64,000 bases of DNA, from the NCBI GenBank assembly GCA_023630585.1, contig CM042543.1, forward strand, positions 18,491,260-18,555,259, given 5' to 3'. The translations under genes were made by a program, and so were the position numbers. How positions within the stretch are numbered: the first letter of the stretch is position 1; every line of letters starts with the position of its first letter. Of the stretch, positions 40,401 to 46,736 are shown one piece after another. The notes below the pieces were generated by a model, which saw nothing but the letters and a program-made list of their open reading frames with translations, was not told the origin of the DNA and searched no databases. Source of the DNA: Cranoglanis bouderius (taxonomy: Eukaryota; Chordata; Actinopteri; Siluriformes; Cranoglanididae).

Positions 40401-43400
40401 GTTTAATTATTATCTAATTATTAATGTACTTATTTAGAGTGTAATCTAAAAGTATTAATAATCCATTAAGTAAGTGAGGAGTCTTATTTCTATTCATGGA
40501 TATGAATGAATATAGTATTATCACGCACAATGCAGAAGAGCAGGCTGGGGTTTTTTTTCTCAATAATATGCAAATAATATTTTGTTCCTAAATTGGCTGA
40601 ATAATTATGATAAATATTCATGAATTCTCTTTTGAGCAAAACAATTGTGATCATTTAAGCCATTATCATTTTCAGTCACATTTGTAGATCAAAGTATAAT
40701 TTAGCAAAACACATTTAAGTTAGAAGAGGGAAAAGGTTGTTATGTGTTGGTCATTACATGAACATTTGTCCTCGCTGGGTGACACAATAAATCTCAGATC
40801 TGAACTGCTGTGTGTTTATCTTGTCCATGTCCTGGTGGTTTTTCTAATTACACCTTGTAATCCAGTAAATGATCTTTCATAAACATAAGATATAAAAATA
40901 AGATAGGAACTGTGTACTTTAATGGGAGATAAGCTCTATATCTGCAAAGGAGCTGCAAAAGCAGATACAGCATGCTTATCAGTAAACAGGAATGAGAAGC
41001 TGCTGGAATGAGCATTTAAAGGCTTCTTAAAGGTCACTCAATATGTGCATCTTTCTGGCTATGGCTCAGTGGGTTCAGAGGCTGATCTCTGTATAATTGT
41101 GCCATATTTCATATTTGTTTAAAACCATGTTATTTATGATTTATGCTTTACACAGTGCAGATAATTTACCTAAAGGTCACTGATTTGTGTTTTTATAAAC
41201 AATTTTTTTTTTCTACATCATCGCTGTTGTTGTTTTCCAGACGAGCCGCTCACTCCGCCGGCCCCCAGCAACAACAGCATGCCCAGCTACTGCCGCAACG
41301 AGGAGGGGGACATCTTTCTGGCAGCCGAGTCCTGGAAGCCAAACGTTTGCTCCAGCTGTGTGTGTGTGGATGGCATCATCAGCTGTTTCTCAGAGTCCTG
41401 CCCTCCGGTCAACTGTGCCCGGCCTGTCCTGCGCAAGGGCCAATGCTGCCCCTATTGCCTAGGTACTAATCAAATATGCCAAGCTTTGTATCTTACACCA
41501 GATGCTTTCATGACTGTTTGGAAGTATTAACACTGTAGAGCAAATAGAGCTGTGACGTTAGTTGGCTTCAGGCCGATCATACGTGGGAGTTCTTAACATC
41601 TGTTTCTTGCTGGTAGATGCCACACCGAGAGCTGTGTGCCACTTCAACGGGAAAACATATGTGGATGAGGAGCGCTGGGACATTGACAGCTGCACACATT
41701 GCTACTGCTTGCAGGGCCAGACGCTTTGCTCCACAGTCAGTTGCCCTGCCCTCCCCTGCCACCAGCCAATCACAGTGGAGGGCAGCTGCTGTCCCTTGTG
41801 CCCAGGTCAGCTACCTCTCATCAAAAGCTTTATGATACCAGAGACCAGTATGGACAGTCATATGCACTTTATAGACAAATGTGTTTCATACTTAGATGCA
41901 TCCATCTTAGGCTGGAGTTAACCCAGTGGTTTAGGTTCTGTGAAAGTCGGGAGTAGGTTGTGGGTTCAATCCCAGCACTGCTAGACTGTTTGGTCTTTGA
42001 GTAAAGCCCTTATACCTCAATTATCCCAGGAATGCCATGTTATGGACATGCAGAATTGAGGGTAGAAATAAAGTAAAATCGAATTAAAAGAATACTATCT
42101 TTAAGTCCCATTGCACTTCGCATATTTATCGGGTGCAGAGTTTGCTGTGTACTATTATATTGTCACTGCAAAACAGTCAAAATGTGGGCACATAGCTCTT
42201 AATTCAGATTTGCTGGAGTGTCTAAAACGTTTAAGCATAAGGCAGACAGTGACACTGGTAGTTTTTGTCACTTAACTTGGCCAGGTGTAGCCTATTTTTA
42301 CAGGACAAGGACATTTTACTGACACTGAAAAAAGACTCAAAAAGACATATAGGAGAACGGGATTGTTTACTAAGGCTTAGTCTCGCAAGCCAGTCAGCCA
42401 GAGAATCTGTGACTGAGCTACTTGGATTCTGAGACTCTCACAAACTTTTTCCAATCCAGTGACTATATCTCACGCCGTTGTTGTCAGGATGATGAAAAGT
42501 TTGTCTCCCATTCAGACTGATAAAAAACGGTGCGTGTCTGAGGCTGAGACTAAGCCATGGATGACTTGATGCCCTGTAGCTGCAATCTTTCATTTGTCAT
42601 TCACACAACTCTCAGTTTTTCTTGTTGTCTCTCTCTCCATCTTTCATGAAGAACTGTTTACTCTAATTGAGTCAGGCTTTAGTGAACGTGGATTTGATTT
42701 GGTGAAGAATTTAAAAGCATTAGAAATACGGCTGGACTGGATCACTGAAACAGAGCTATTAATGTGTTTGTGACCTTTCTGCCACACTGGTCTACTTCAA
42801 GCCATTTCATGAAAAGCACTCATTACATCGTGCTTCTCTTTCTCGCTTTCTGATAGTCCATCTGACACTGAACATGTACTTCACTGATATAGCATTATCA
42901 CATTTTATTGTAACGTGCAGAAATATTTCATTATTATGTATAAACAGTTAGTTAGGTAGCAGAGTATACATAAGAGCTGAAGAAATTTGTACTTGGATAG
43001 TACGGTTTTGAAAACTGGATATGAAACAAAGTGCATTTCCATTACAGAGATTGTCCCCACTAACGTGCCCATAGAGAAGACAGACCAGCATGGAGACAGA
43101 CTGAAACATCGACCTGCTTGGCCTACTCACAGTGAGAACGACATCATGCCCCAGTTTAGAGGTCAGAGTTCAAAACACATTTTACCCTCATTATGAAGGA
43201 ATTGTCCTTACATATTTGTGGCAGTCTGCTACAGTTTTTTTTTTTCATTTTTTCATTATTTATGTAGCAGACTTGATGACCAAAGTGTGCCTTATACTAA
43301 GGTGATGCAAATGTCAACAGTGTTTGCATTTTTTGCAAAATTTCTCCACTTGAAAGACGATGGTGATTTATGACTAACATGCATTAGAAGTGCATTGCCT

Positions 43401-45771
43401 ACTGTATTATTTGAAGGACCTCCTTAATCAGAATTTATCTTATTATTTAAGATGAAAATATATTGAAGAGCATTTTATCTGATTGCATCTTAAATAACAT
43501 CCTGCACTGAGGCCATACTGGGTGTTTAAGTGAATCTTAGTAGATATACGTTACAAATTTGAAAGCAGCATTAACTTTCAAAAAAAATAAACATACTCTT
43601 TAAGTGATAATGTACATTAATAAGCCTATTAGCATAGCCAAAAGTATGTGGACACCTGACCATCATACCCTTACTGTATGTGGGCCTTCCCCAAACTGTA
43701 GCCACGAAGTTGGAAGCACATGATTGTCTAGAATGTCTTTTTATGCTGTAGCATTAAGATTTCCCTACACTGGAACTAACGTGTGTACCCTATACCTGTT
43801 CCAGCGTGACAATGCCCCTGTGTACAAAGCAAGCCTCCACAGAAGAGTGGAGGTTATTATAGTATCAAAGGGGGGACTAAGTCCATATTAATGCCCATGA
43901 TTTTGGAATGGGATGTGCAAGGACAAATTGGGGCGTTATGGTCACATATAGTGTAGAACAAAAGAGGTTGACTAAATGCGTGAAGCTATAGTGTACAACT
44001 CATGTATTTTTGCATAAAAACATGTGGGTTGTTTTTTTTTAGCAATTCTATTCATATATGTATACTTGATTATTAACTTGGTGTGATTAATTAAATGAGT
44101 TGTAATAAATTAGGACATTTTATAATCACTTCAAACCAATAGGATACCAAAAAACCTTTTTTGGCATAAAATATGTTGTTTTCAAATTTTGAAAGTTGTT
44201 TGCTTACATCCTGTGATGTACATTTATTTCAAACATTAATGGGTATGATGAGAGCATATTTGTGTCTAGCTTTAAGCATGCTAATCGGCGTGTGCTTGTA
44301 GCAGGTGACTTTGGCAGCCTGCAAATGCCGTATCTAGATGGGAAGACACCGATGCCCAGTGAGGATGCCAGCCTTCATTGGGCCTGGGTAGCGTTGCCCA
44401 TCCTCATGATGGTGCTCACTATCACCACTCTGCTGCTAGTCAACCAGAGGAAGCAGTGGATGCATGTACCTTGCTACCACACACCCTCTAAGGTAGGAGT
44501 GCAAGAATAAAGTACTAGAAGACACAGGGGTGAACAAATCATAAATCTGTTAGCTAGCCTACCGGGCAAGTGAGTGAGATATCCAGTGTGCCGTCCAATC
44601 TCATGTAATGTTTACCCAGAAACTAAATTAACTAGGCTAAAACGCAGCATTATTTAAATCAAAGGTATGACAGACTAATTTTGTACACAGTGACTATGGA
44701 AAATTAGCCAGTTCTTGAATCCCATATTCTTTCCTGAATTAATTTTTTTTCCCATAATCTGTATTTTGAAGAAGAACCCTTTATTTGTCACATATACATT
44801 ACAGCACAGTGAAATTCTTTTCTTCACATATCCCAGCTTGTTAGGAAGTTGGGGTCAGAGCACAGGGTCAGCCATGATACAGTACTCCTGGAGCAGAGAG
44901 GATTAGGGGCCTTGCTCAAGGGCCCAACAGTGCTTGAACCCCCAACCTTCCTGATCAGTAACCCAGAGCCTTAACCATTGAGCCACAACTGCCTAGCTTG
45001 GATGCTGTTTCTACATTCTGAAGTGTATTCCTGATTCTGGAAAAACTGCCCAGCATCTCTTCATGATAATTAATACGGATAGTGAAAAGAGTTTCTACCA
45101 TGGTTCACGTGCATAGTGCAGCAGGTTGCATTCGGATGCACGGCAAAGCATTTACGTACTACTTTGTGCTACTGAGAAGATATATGAACAAGTCACAGCG
45201 TGTTATGTTTTATCTTTATCAAATTAAAATGTTTTCTTTACAAAAGTCAATAAGGAATAGAGTTAGTTTTCTTTCTCTAGTTGTTGAACATGTGAAATAA
45301 AAAAAAAATTAAAAACACTGGTGATTATTATACCAACAGCCTAGTGAACCTGCCTGTCTGCTGGGCAACTGTGAATGAAAAACTGATATGTCTGCTTGTC
45401 CTTGGTGCCTGGAGAGCGATGTGTCCATCTCTGAGACATATAGTGCCTCTATAGGCATATCTGTTTATTATTACATAGTATAGGAGTATGCAATTATTTA
45501 ACTGTTCAATTTAAGAAATGGTTGTAAACAGGATGTTTGTATGTACTTGTGAGAAACCTCGTTGTTTTTGTGTCTGTTTGTGTTCTTGGTATAGCCCACG
45601 TGTCTGAATAACCAGCTGGTGTACGTTGACTGCCAGAAAGGGACAAAGGTACAGGTGGACAGCTCCCAACGCATGCTGCGCATCGCCGACCCCGATTCAC
45701 GCTACAGTGGTTATTACAGCATGCAGAAACATAACAACCTGGAGGCAGACAACTTCTACCAGACTGCGTGA
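5410..45771 (+). CDS. crim1: crim1, cysteine-rich motor neuron 1 protein, exons 3-17 (5' part outside window)
   Basis: Joined exons: 5410-5652, 6476-6596, 6976-7097, 21802-21984, 25404-25601, 31218-31346, 32114-32270, 36428-36549, 38134-38346, 39351-39566, 41241-41462, 41617-41805, 43048-43161, 44305-44492, 45595-45771. All introns are GT/AG and all phases fit, giving 863 complete codons and a TGA. Module order (Cys-rich region, 2 VWC, 4 antistasin-like, 4 VWC, one transmembrane helix, short tail) is that of vertebrate CRIM1, and many stretches match human CRIM1 as I recall it. Human CRIM1 is about 1036 residues, so about 170 N-terminal residues (signal peptide, IGFBP module) lie upstream. 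Known role of the family: a type I membrane glycoprotein that binds BMP4/BMP7 through VWC domains, tethers or limits their secretion, and acts in CNS, eye, kidney and vascular development. The frame is intact with no pseudogene signs. The gene identity is very sure; exon numbers are inferred from the 17-exon vertebrate model. Confidence 0.97.
5653..6475 (+). other. crim1: crim1 intron 3
   Basis: 823 bp, phase 1, GTAAGA...GGGCAG. Contains a short (GT)n at about 6294-6312 and a T-tract before the acceptor. I see no gene or clear transposon in it. Confidence 0.9.
6476..6596 (+). CDS. crim1: crim1 exon 4, Cys-rich region continued
   Basis: 121 bp, enters at phase 1 and leaves at phase 2, with donor GTGAGA. 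Encodes window residues 81-120: VFSVDC, then VECPP, QCPADSYETQVRLTADGCC and the start of TRC. The junction with exon 5 splits an Arg codon (AG/G). Close to the human sequence, which has VFGVDC at the same place. The phase 2 exit is one of only two in this part of the gene. Confidence 0.96.
6597..6975 (+). other. crim1: crim1 intron 4 with (CA)n
   Basis: 379 bp, phase 2. The donor GTGAGA is followed at once by a (CA)n tract at about 6600-6646. The remainder is T-rich and ends in CTGTCAG. Nothing else is recognised. Confidence 0.9.
6976..7097 (+). CDS. crim1: crim1 exon 5, Cys-rich region with RGD
   Basis: 122 bp, enters phase 2, leaves phase 1, donor GTAGGT. Encodes window residues 121-161: CECLPGVCTFPQC, LVSRGDGTPGRCCDVYECVN. 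The RGD codons are at 7046-7054, in the same context as the RGD of human CRIM1 (SRGDGTPG), so a possible integrin-type motif is kept. The GRCCDVYEC end is a VWC-like closing motif. Confidence 0.97.
7863..8192. mobile_element. Foldback, hAT-like MITE (degenerate)
   Basis: Ends are imperfect inverted repeats: GCACTGCAAAAATG on the left and, reversed, a degenerate AAGATGTCATTTTT on the right. Inside is a perfect 12-bp inverted pair, CTTATTCTATTG (7966-7977) and CAATAGAATAAG (8032-8043). CACTGCAAAAA termini are typical of short hAT-derived elements in fish. No target duplication is clear and there is no coding sequence. Confidence 0.4.
8866..9348. mobile_element. TA-flanked Tc1/mariner-type MITE, 483 bp
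   Basis: The left end CAGTCAGGTCCAAAAATTAT pairs with the right end ending GGACCTGACTG as a terminal inverted repeat of about 28 bp with few mismatches. TA lies on both sides (8864-8865 and 9349-9350). The interior is noncoding and has CCCCCAACCCCCCCC and AT-rich parts. Size, TIR and TA target fit a nonautonomous Tc1/mariner element. Confidence 0.85.
9395..9440. repeat. (AAT)n/(ATT)n palindromic microsatellite
   Basis: About eight AAT/TAA units switch directly into ATT/TTA units, so the tract is a perfect self-complementary microsatellite able to form a hairpin. Confidence 0.95.
10033..10063. repeat. (GA)n microsatellite
   Basis: Uninterrupted GA dinucleotides, about 15 units, inside crim1 intron 5. 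Confidence 0.95.
11901..13055 (-). mobile_element. Tc1-like element remnant (family A), reverse
   Basis: TIRs are CACTCACTGAGCACTTTATT on the left and the matching CCTAATAAAGTGCTTGGTGAATG on the right, with TA on both sides (11899-11900, 13056-13057). On the minus strand a broken transposase can be read in pieces: GGGIMVRGM, then FQDDNAPCHKAKV (the second catalytic Asp region) at about 12190-12235, then LNLNPIEHLWDVVQQKI (the catalytic Glu region) at about 12095-12145. Frames are interrupted, so the element cannot encode its own transposase. Same family as 17350-18437. Confidence 0.9.
14185..14234. repeat. (CA)n microsatellite with CGCGCG core
   Basis: CA repeats with a short GCGCGC interruption near 14202-14208. 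It alternates purine and pyrimidine throughout, a pattern prone to Z-DNA. Confidence 0.95.
17350..18437 (+). mobile_element. Tc1-like element remnant (family A), forward
   Basis: Starts CACTGACTGAGCACTTTATT and ends CCTAATAAAGTGTTTGTGAGTG, with TA on both sides (17348-17349, 18438-18439). The longest open piece is 17940-18344: MSTVQAGGGDVMVWGM, then HDNAPCHKANFVSNW and WPSQSTDLNPIEHLWAVV, so the second Asp and the Glu of the DD34E core are present. The N-terminal DNA-binding part (17490-17900) is broken by stops and shifts. Nonautonomous. Confidence 0.92.
20885..21613 (+). mobile_element. 5'-truncated Tc1-like element (family B)
   Basis: Only the 3' part remains. Transposase pieces read SVKHGGGNVMV, a stop, GCFTASGAGQLAF, then FQQDKDPKHTSKSTKEWF and WPSQSPDLNPIEMLWGDL (open frame 21192-21392). 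The right end has a CATGACTG terminus at 21606-21613 followed by TA. The left TIR and the N-terminal domain are missing. It ends about 190 bp before crim1 exon 6. Confidence 0.88.
21802..21984 (+). CDS. crim1: crim1 exon 6, VWC domain 1
   Basis: 183 bp, phases 1/1, donor GTGACC (weak at +4/+5). Encodes window residues 162-222: ETKPACIFNGVEYHDGDMF, then CHFCRCQGG, CFTAQC, CERYYVPEGECCPVCE. One exon encodes one whole VWC domain, the kind that binds BMPs. The CxxCxC and CCPVC signatures are intact, and the sequence is close to human CRIM1 VWC1. Confidence 0.98.
23833..25202 (+). mobile_element. Tc1-like element (family C) with long TIRs, internally deleted
   Basis: Preceded by TA at 23831-23832, it begins CAGTGGGGGAAAAAAGTATT. 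Its left about 190 bp returns inverted at the right (from about 25009), with CAAATACTTTTTT near 25180-25192; the extreme right end is degenerate. The transposase is broken into frames at 24190-24393 (MAKTKELSKDVRDKIVDLH, the DNA-binding helix-turn-helix), 24324-24575 and 24626-24961 (WSDLFGINS, HGGGNIMLWGYFS). The segment expected to hold the second Asp and the SPDLNPIE Glu is absent: the text goes from ARALKM straight to C-terminal sequence, so the catalytic core is deleted. It lies wholly between exons 6 and 7. Confidence 0.92.
24051..24142. repeat. Near-perfect 92-bp foldback in the Tc1 leader
   Basis: AGGTGTCTTTT and CACAGGTAA on the left, then CTGAGATTAGGAGCACTC, a short loop, GAGTGCTCCTAATCTCAG, TTACCTGT and AAAAAGACACCT on the right. 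The arms pair almost completely around a loop near 24095-24100. It sits upstream of the transposase start at 24190, inside the family C element. Confidence 0.9.
25404..25601 (+). CDS. crim1: crim1 exon 7, VWC domain 2
   Basis: 198 bp, phases 1/1, acceptor CTGCAG, donor GTAAGG followed by (GT)n. Encodes window residues 223-288: DPIFPALNFAGCYVNGQILAHGD, WREDDCTFCQCVSGEARC, CLHPVTVPGECCPVCEG. A complete VWC domain with the usual CxxCxC and CCPVC motifs, close to human CRIM1 VWC2. Confidence 0.98.
25613..25642. repeat. (GT)n microsatellite just inside the donor of exon 7
   Basis: About 15 GT units starting 12 bases after the exon 7/intron junction. GT repeats near donors can influence splicing in other genes; that effect is not shown here. 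Confidence 0.95.
27207..27263. repeat. (CT)n microsatellite
   Basis: About 28 uninterrupted CT units, a polypurine/polypyrimidine mirror tract. Confidence 0.97.
29047..29227 (+). mobile_element. tRNA-derived SINE
   Basis: The pol III A-box TAGCTCAGTGG lies at 29057-29067, and a B-box-like GAATTCAAGCC at 29100-29110. These are followed by GTTGGGCCCTTGAGCAAGGC and a tail containing GGATAAGGGCGTCTGCCAAAT and AAATGTAA units. This is a known style of ostariophysan fish SINE. The same body occurs reversed at 44752-44995 and in a decayed copy near 41912-42060. Confidence 0.85.
30560..30660 (+). repeat. Dispersed repeat scrap with (ATTT)n end
   Basis: Contains the widespread fish segment TTTATTTGTATAGCGCTTTT, then ACATTGTCCCAAAGCAGCTTT, then TTATTTATTTATTT. 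Only a short 3' portion is recognisable. The class (SINE or LINE tail) is not certain. Confidence 0.5.
31218..31346 (+). CDS. crim1: crim1 exon 8, antistasin-like repeat 1
   Basis: 129 bp, phases 1/1, acceptor TTCCAG, donor GTGAGC. Encodes window residues 289-331: EPTYITMAPPGCSFLENCTLT, DKDCGFGFRLDSHGCRTCSC. Cys spacing follows the antistasin-like pattern (C..C..DC..G...D..GC..C.C). The NCT sequon in ENCTLT is at the same place as in human (SNCTLT) and is a likely N-glycosylation site. Confidence 0.95.
31347..32113 (+). other. crim1: crim1 intron 8
   Basis: 767 bp, phase 1, GTGAGC...TCTCTAG. I see no repeats or genes in it. Confidence 0.9.
32114..32270 (+). CDS. crim1: crim1 exon 9, antistasin-like repeat 2 and start of 3
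   Basis: 157 bp, enters phase 1, leaves phase 2, donor GTAAGA at 32271. Encodes window residues 332-383: REELCSALISGCTLKCPLGF, QIDANGCAMCQCRHRHKKC, KPVACAKYCPFGF. The exit splits a Val codon inside repeat 3, so the third antistasin-like repeat is encoded by two exons. Human CRIM1 has the matching EELCSERKQGCTLNCPFGF. Confidence 0.95.
34007..34048. repeat. (CT)n microsatellite
   Basis: About 20 CT units in crim1 intron 9. Confidence 0.95.
34466..35913 (+). mobile_element. Tc1-like element (family D), left end truncated
   Basis: The left edge starts inside the TIR at ATTAATGTCTAAACCGCTGG. The same sequence returns inverted at about 35722-35742. Beyond that point the right arm continues about 170 bp more, to GTGAGATACTG at 35913 followed by TA, so the left copy lacks its outer TIR. 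Transposase: MAPHGKELSEDLKKRIVALH starts at 34668. The frame shifts near a G-run at 34955, again near 35160 after LWSDETK (first Asp), and is lost around 35370 before DNDPKHTSK and WPSMSPDLNPIEHLW (second Asp and Glu, frame reaching 35668). All three catalytic residues are still visible, but the gene is broken. Confidence 0.93.
35914..36003. repeat. (TA)n microsatellite between two elements
   Basis: About 43 TA units lie exactly between the right end of the family D Tc1 and the left end of the next element. Both insert at TA, so the tract may be an expanded target site. Confidence 0.95.
36004..36353. mobile_element. Tc1-derived nonautonomous element next to exon 10 (family E)
   Basis: Left end TATATGGCCAAAAGTATGTG; right end CATACTTTTGGTGATATAGTG, roughly its inverse. 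The same termini are found at 43636-43966 and near 53990. The interior is about 300 bp and noncoding. Its right edge is about 74 bp upstream of crim1 exon 10. Confidence 0.75.
36428..36549 (+). CDS. crim1: crim1 exon 10, end of antistasin-like repeat 3 and repeat 4
   Basis: 122 bp, enters phase 2, leaves phase 1, acceptor AACAG, donor GTAAGC. Encodes window residues 384-424: VKNKHGCDTCRCKKCPELPC, DKSCPVGFQQDEQGCLICQC. The human protein reads KNKHGCDICRCKKCPELSC at this place. The Cys pattern is that of two consecutive antistasin-like repeats. Confidence 0.97.
36550..38133 (+). other. crim1: crim1 intron 10 with (CA)n
   Basis: 1584 bp, phase 1. Contains an A/T homopolymer junction near 37046-37074 and (AC)n at 37415-37450. 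Otherwise I see nothing. Confidence 0.9.
38134..38346 (+). CDS. crim1: crim1 exon 11, VWC domain 3
   Basis: 213 bp, phases 1/1. The acceptor is TCCTAG; the donor GTTTAA is weak from position +3 on. Encodes window residues 425-495: DQGSSSLGPSVKLGSCLSMD, RHENGQSWHDGCRECYCHDG, REMCALISCPVPNC and CCPSCP. A complete VWC domain with the CxxCxC and CCPSC signatures. Confidence 0.97.
38347..39350 (+). other. crim1: crim1 intron 11
   Basis: 1004 bp, phase 1, with an unusual donor GTTTAA. Ends TTGTCTAG. No repeat or gene recognised. Confidence 0.88.
39351..39566 (+). CDS. crim1: crim1 exon 12, VWC domain 4
   Basis: 216 bp, phases 1/1, donor GTGAGA. Encodes window residues 496-567: DESGSRRPELSEASVCLAPG, GEYFVEGETWNIDSCTQCTC, HSGRVLCETEVCPPLLCQ, CCPHCPG. 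The stretch from GGEYFVEGE to CPPLLCQ is nearly identical to human CRIM1, making this the most conserved VWC in the window. Confidence 0.98.
39567..41240 (+). other. crim1: crim1 intron 12
   Basis: 1674 bp, phase 1, GTGAGA...TTCCAG. Contains T-runs near 40342 and 40551. The block 39880-40110 is non-repetitive and moderately GC-rich. No gene seen. Confidence 0.88.
41241..41462 (+). CDS. crim1: crim1 exon 13, VWC domain 5
   Basis: 222 bp, phases 1/1, acceptor TTCCAG, donor GTACTA (weak). Encodes window residues 568-641: DEPLTPPAPSNNSMPSYC, NEEGDIFLAAESWKPNVCSS, CFSESCPPVNC, PVLRKGQCCPYC. The NNS sequon in SNNSMP matches the human RNNSVP site. A complete VWC domain. Confidence 0.98.
   Translation, partial: TSRSLRRPPATTACPATAATRRGTSFWQPSPGSQTFAPAVCVWMASSAVSQSPALRSTVPGLSCARANAAPIA
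41463..41616 (+). other. crim1: crim1 intron 13 (154 bp)
   Basis: The shortest intron in the window, phase 1, GTACTA...TGGTAG. No repeat content. Confidence 0.93.
41617..41805 (+). CDS. crim1: crim1 exon 14, VWC domain 6
   Basis: 189 bp, phases 1/1, donor GTCAGC. Encodes window residues 642-704: DATPRAVCHFNGKTYVDEER, WDIDSCTHCYCLQGQTLC, STVSCPALPCHQPI, CCPLCP. This is the last VWC domain before the membrane. The human protein has the matching DSCTHCYCLQGQTLCSTVSC. Confidence 0.98.
41806..43047 (+). other. crim1: crim1 intron 14
   Basis: 1242 bp, phase 1, GTCAGC...ATTACAG. Contains a decayed SINE at about 41912-42060. The rest is unremarkable. Confidence 0.88.
41912..42060 (+). mobile_element. 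Decayed tRNA-derived SINE
   Basis: A perfect B-box-type GGTTCAATCC sits at 41963-41972, with a degenerate A-box region (CCCAGTGGTT) upstream. The body AAAGCCCTTATACCTCAATT resembles that of the SINE at 29047. It is diverged and has no clear tail. Confidence 0.55.
43048..43161 (+). CDS. crim1: crim1 exon 15, juxtamembrane linker
   Basis: 114 bp, phases 1/1, acceptor ATTACAG, donor GTCAGA. Encodes window residues 705-742: EIVPTNVPIEKTDQHGDRLK, HRPAWPTHSENDIMPQFR. There are no cysteines; this is the extracellular stalk between VWC6 and the membrane. The human counterpart has EPTNIPIEKTN and WPTPSENDI, so the two ends are conserved and the middle is variable. Confidence 0.95.
43636..43966 (+). 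mobile_element. Internally deleted Tc1-like remnant (family E)
   Basis: Left end AGCCAAAAGTATGTGGACAC; right end CACATATAGTG. The interior keeps a trace of transposase, CCAGCGTGACAATGCCCCTG, reading QRDNAP, which is the second catalytic Asp region. The rest of the gene is lost. Same terminal type as 36004-36353 and 53690-53997. Confidence 0.75.
44299..44304 (+). promoter_or_regulatory. crim1: NAGNAG tandem splice acceptor of crim1 exon 16
   Basis: TAGCAG offers two AG sites three bases apart. Use of the second gives an exon from 44305; use of the first adds CAG and inserts one Ala before Gly-Asp in the stalk. Both keep the frame. Confidence 0.7.
44305..44492 (+). CDS. crim1: crim1 exon 16, transmembrane helix
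   Basis: 188 bp, enters phase 1, leaves phase 0, donor GTAGGA. Encodes window residues 743-805: GDFGSLQMPYLDGK, SEDASLHWAW, then a hydrophobic run of about 20 residues (about 769-788, VALPILMMVLTITTLLLV) and the stop-transfer NQRKQW. This makes the protein a single-pass type I membrane protein. A Cys six residues after RKQW could be palmitoylated (inference). The human equivalent has FINQKKQW at the same boundary. Confidence 0.97.
44493..45594 (+). other. crim1: crim1 intron 16
   Basis: 1102 bp, the only phase 0 intron among those seen, GTAGGA...GGTATAG. Contains a reversed SINE at 44752-44995. Confidence 0.9.
44752..44995 (-). mobile_element. tRNA-derived SINE, reverse
   Basis: On the minus strand: GTGGCTCAATGGTTAAGGC (A-box), GGGGGTTCAAGCACTG (B-box), GTTGGGCCCTTGAGCAAGGC, CATGGCTGACCCTGTGCTCT, CTTCCTAACAAGCTGGGATA, and a tail with TGTGACAAATAAAGGG. 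It is longer and better kept than the copy at 29047. On the + strand it follows exon 16 by about 260 bp. Confidence 0.9.
45595..45771 (+). CDS. crim1: crim1 exon 17, cytoplasmic tail and stop
   Basis: 174 coding bases plus TGA at 45769-45771, entering in phase 0. Encodes window residues 806-863: PTCLNNQLVYVDCQKGTKV, QVDSSQRMLRIADPDSRY, SGYYSMQKHNNLEADNFYQT and a final Ala. The tail is strongly conserved with human CRIM1 (LNNQLVSVDC, VQVDSSQRMLRIAEPD, YSMQKQN, ADNFYQT), which suggests binding partners inside the cell. It has several Tyr that could be phosphorylated (inference). Confidence 0.98.
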   Translation, partial: PTCLNNQLVYVDCQKGTKVQVDSSQRMLRIADPDSRYSGYYSMQKHNNLEADNFYQTA

Positions 45772-46730
45772 GCGAGAGCAGCCTGCGATGAGTGAAAGAG
45801 ATTTAGAGAGAGACAGAGAGACTGGGGTCAGCTGCCAAGACTAGAGAGCACATTAACAGAGAACTATAATTAAAAAGCTATTATCATGGCTAAGAAAATC
45901 CAGTGATGGACAGTGCAACCAAACAGAGAACAGAGTTGAGATCCTGGTAAAACACAATAATCATAATACCCACATTAATCAAACGCCACTCCAAAACGCA
46001 CGCAGACGACTAAGGGTCTCATCAGGACGTGATCATGTTGCTAAGTCAGTCACTGCAGGAGTGTATTTATTTGAATGGGAGGTGCTGAATGCATTTCCTG
46101 GGATATTTTTGTGTGTGTTATAGTGAGAATGTGTGTGTGTGTGTGTGTGTGTGTGTGTCTGTGGTTGGAGGTTAATGAGCTCAAACATACATATTTGGGA
46201 TTAGGGCAGACTGGGGTGTTTTCAAAAGTGATATTTTTTGTGCATTCCTGTTTTGTTTTTGTTTTTTTTACACAGAAAAAAAGCTATTTGAAAAGTTTTT
46301 GAAGAAGAAAAAAAAAAGAGAGAGAGACTCGAATCAAGTGCTTGGTGTGAATGTTGAACCAAAGCTTCTCTGCGAGAGATGAGTCTACATGGTAGAGAAG
46401 ATACTGGACTATGTGGCAAAACGTGAGAAGAGAAAGAGACACGGAGAAGGTGAAAAAGAATGAGAGAGCAGACCGGCTAGGACACTCTTCTTACAGTGAC
46501 AGGGCTCAACTCATTTTAGCCCCTTTAAAAGAGGAATGGAGGACAACTGAGAAAGCAACTCAGTGGAAATTAGATGTTCCTGCTTAGGTGGACTGGTATT
46601 GGTCTCTCTGCTTACAATTATAAGCTTTTTTCCCCTTTCACATTACGGTCTTTTTTTTTTTTATTCTATGACAGAGCAAATAGATGCTTTCTCACACTCC
46701 CAGCAACAATATCTATTGTGAAAAAGGGAG

Positions 46731-46736
46731 AATAAA
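46731..46736 (+). terminator. crim1: Candidate polyadenylation signal (proximal)
   Basis: AATAAA about 960 bp after the stop codon. A GGTTGTTACATGGG context follows. One of several candidates. Confidence 0.35.

Larger units (their letters stand above)
43162..44304 (+). other. crim1: crim1 intron 15
   Basis: 1143 bp, phase 1. Contains a Tc1-derived remnant at 43636-43966. It ends with a tandem acceptor TAGCAG (44299-44304). The rest is AT-rich. Confidence 0.88.

Noticed and set aside
44302..44492. Exon 16 starting at 44302 as the main form
   Set aside because: Both sites are possible, but the 44305 start matches the length of the human junction better (RDMG versus RGDFG), so I list it as the main form and the other as an alternative.
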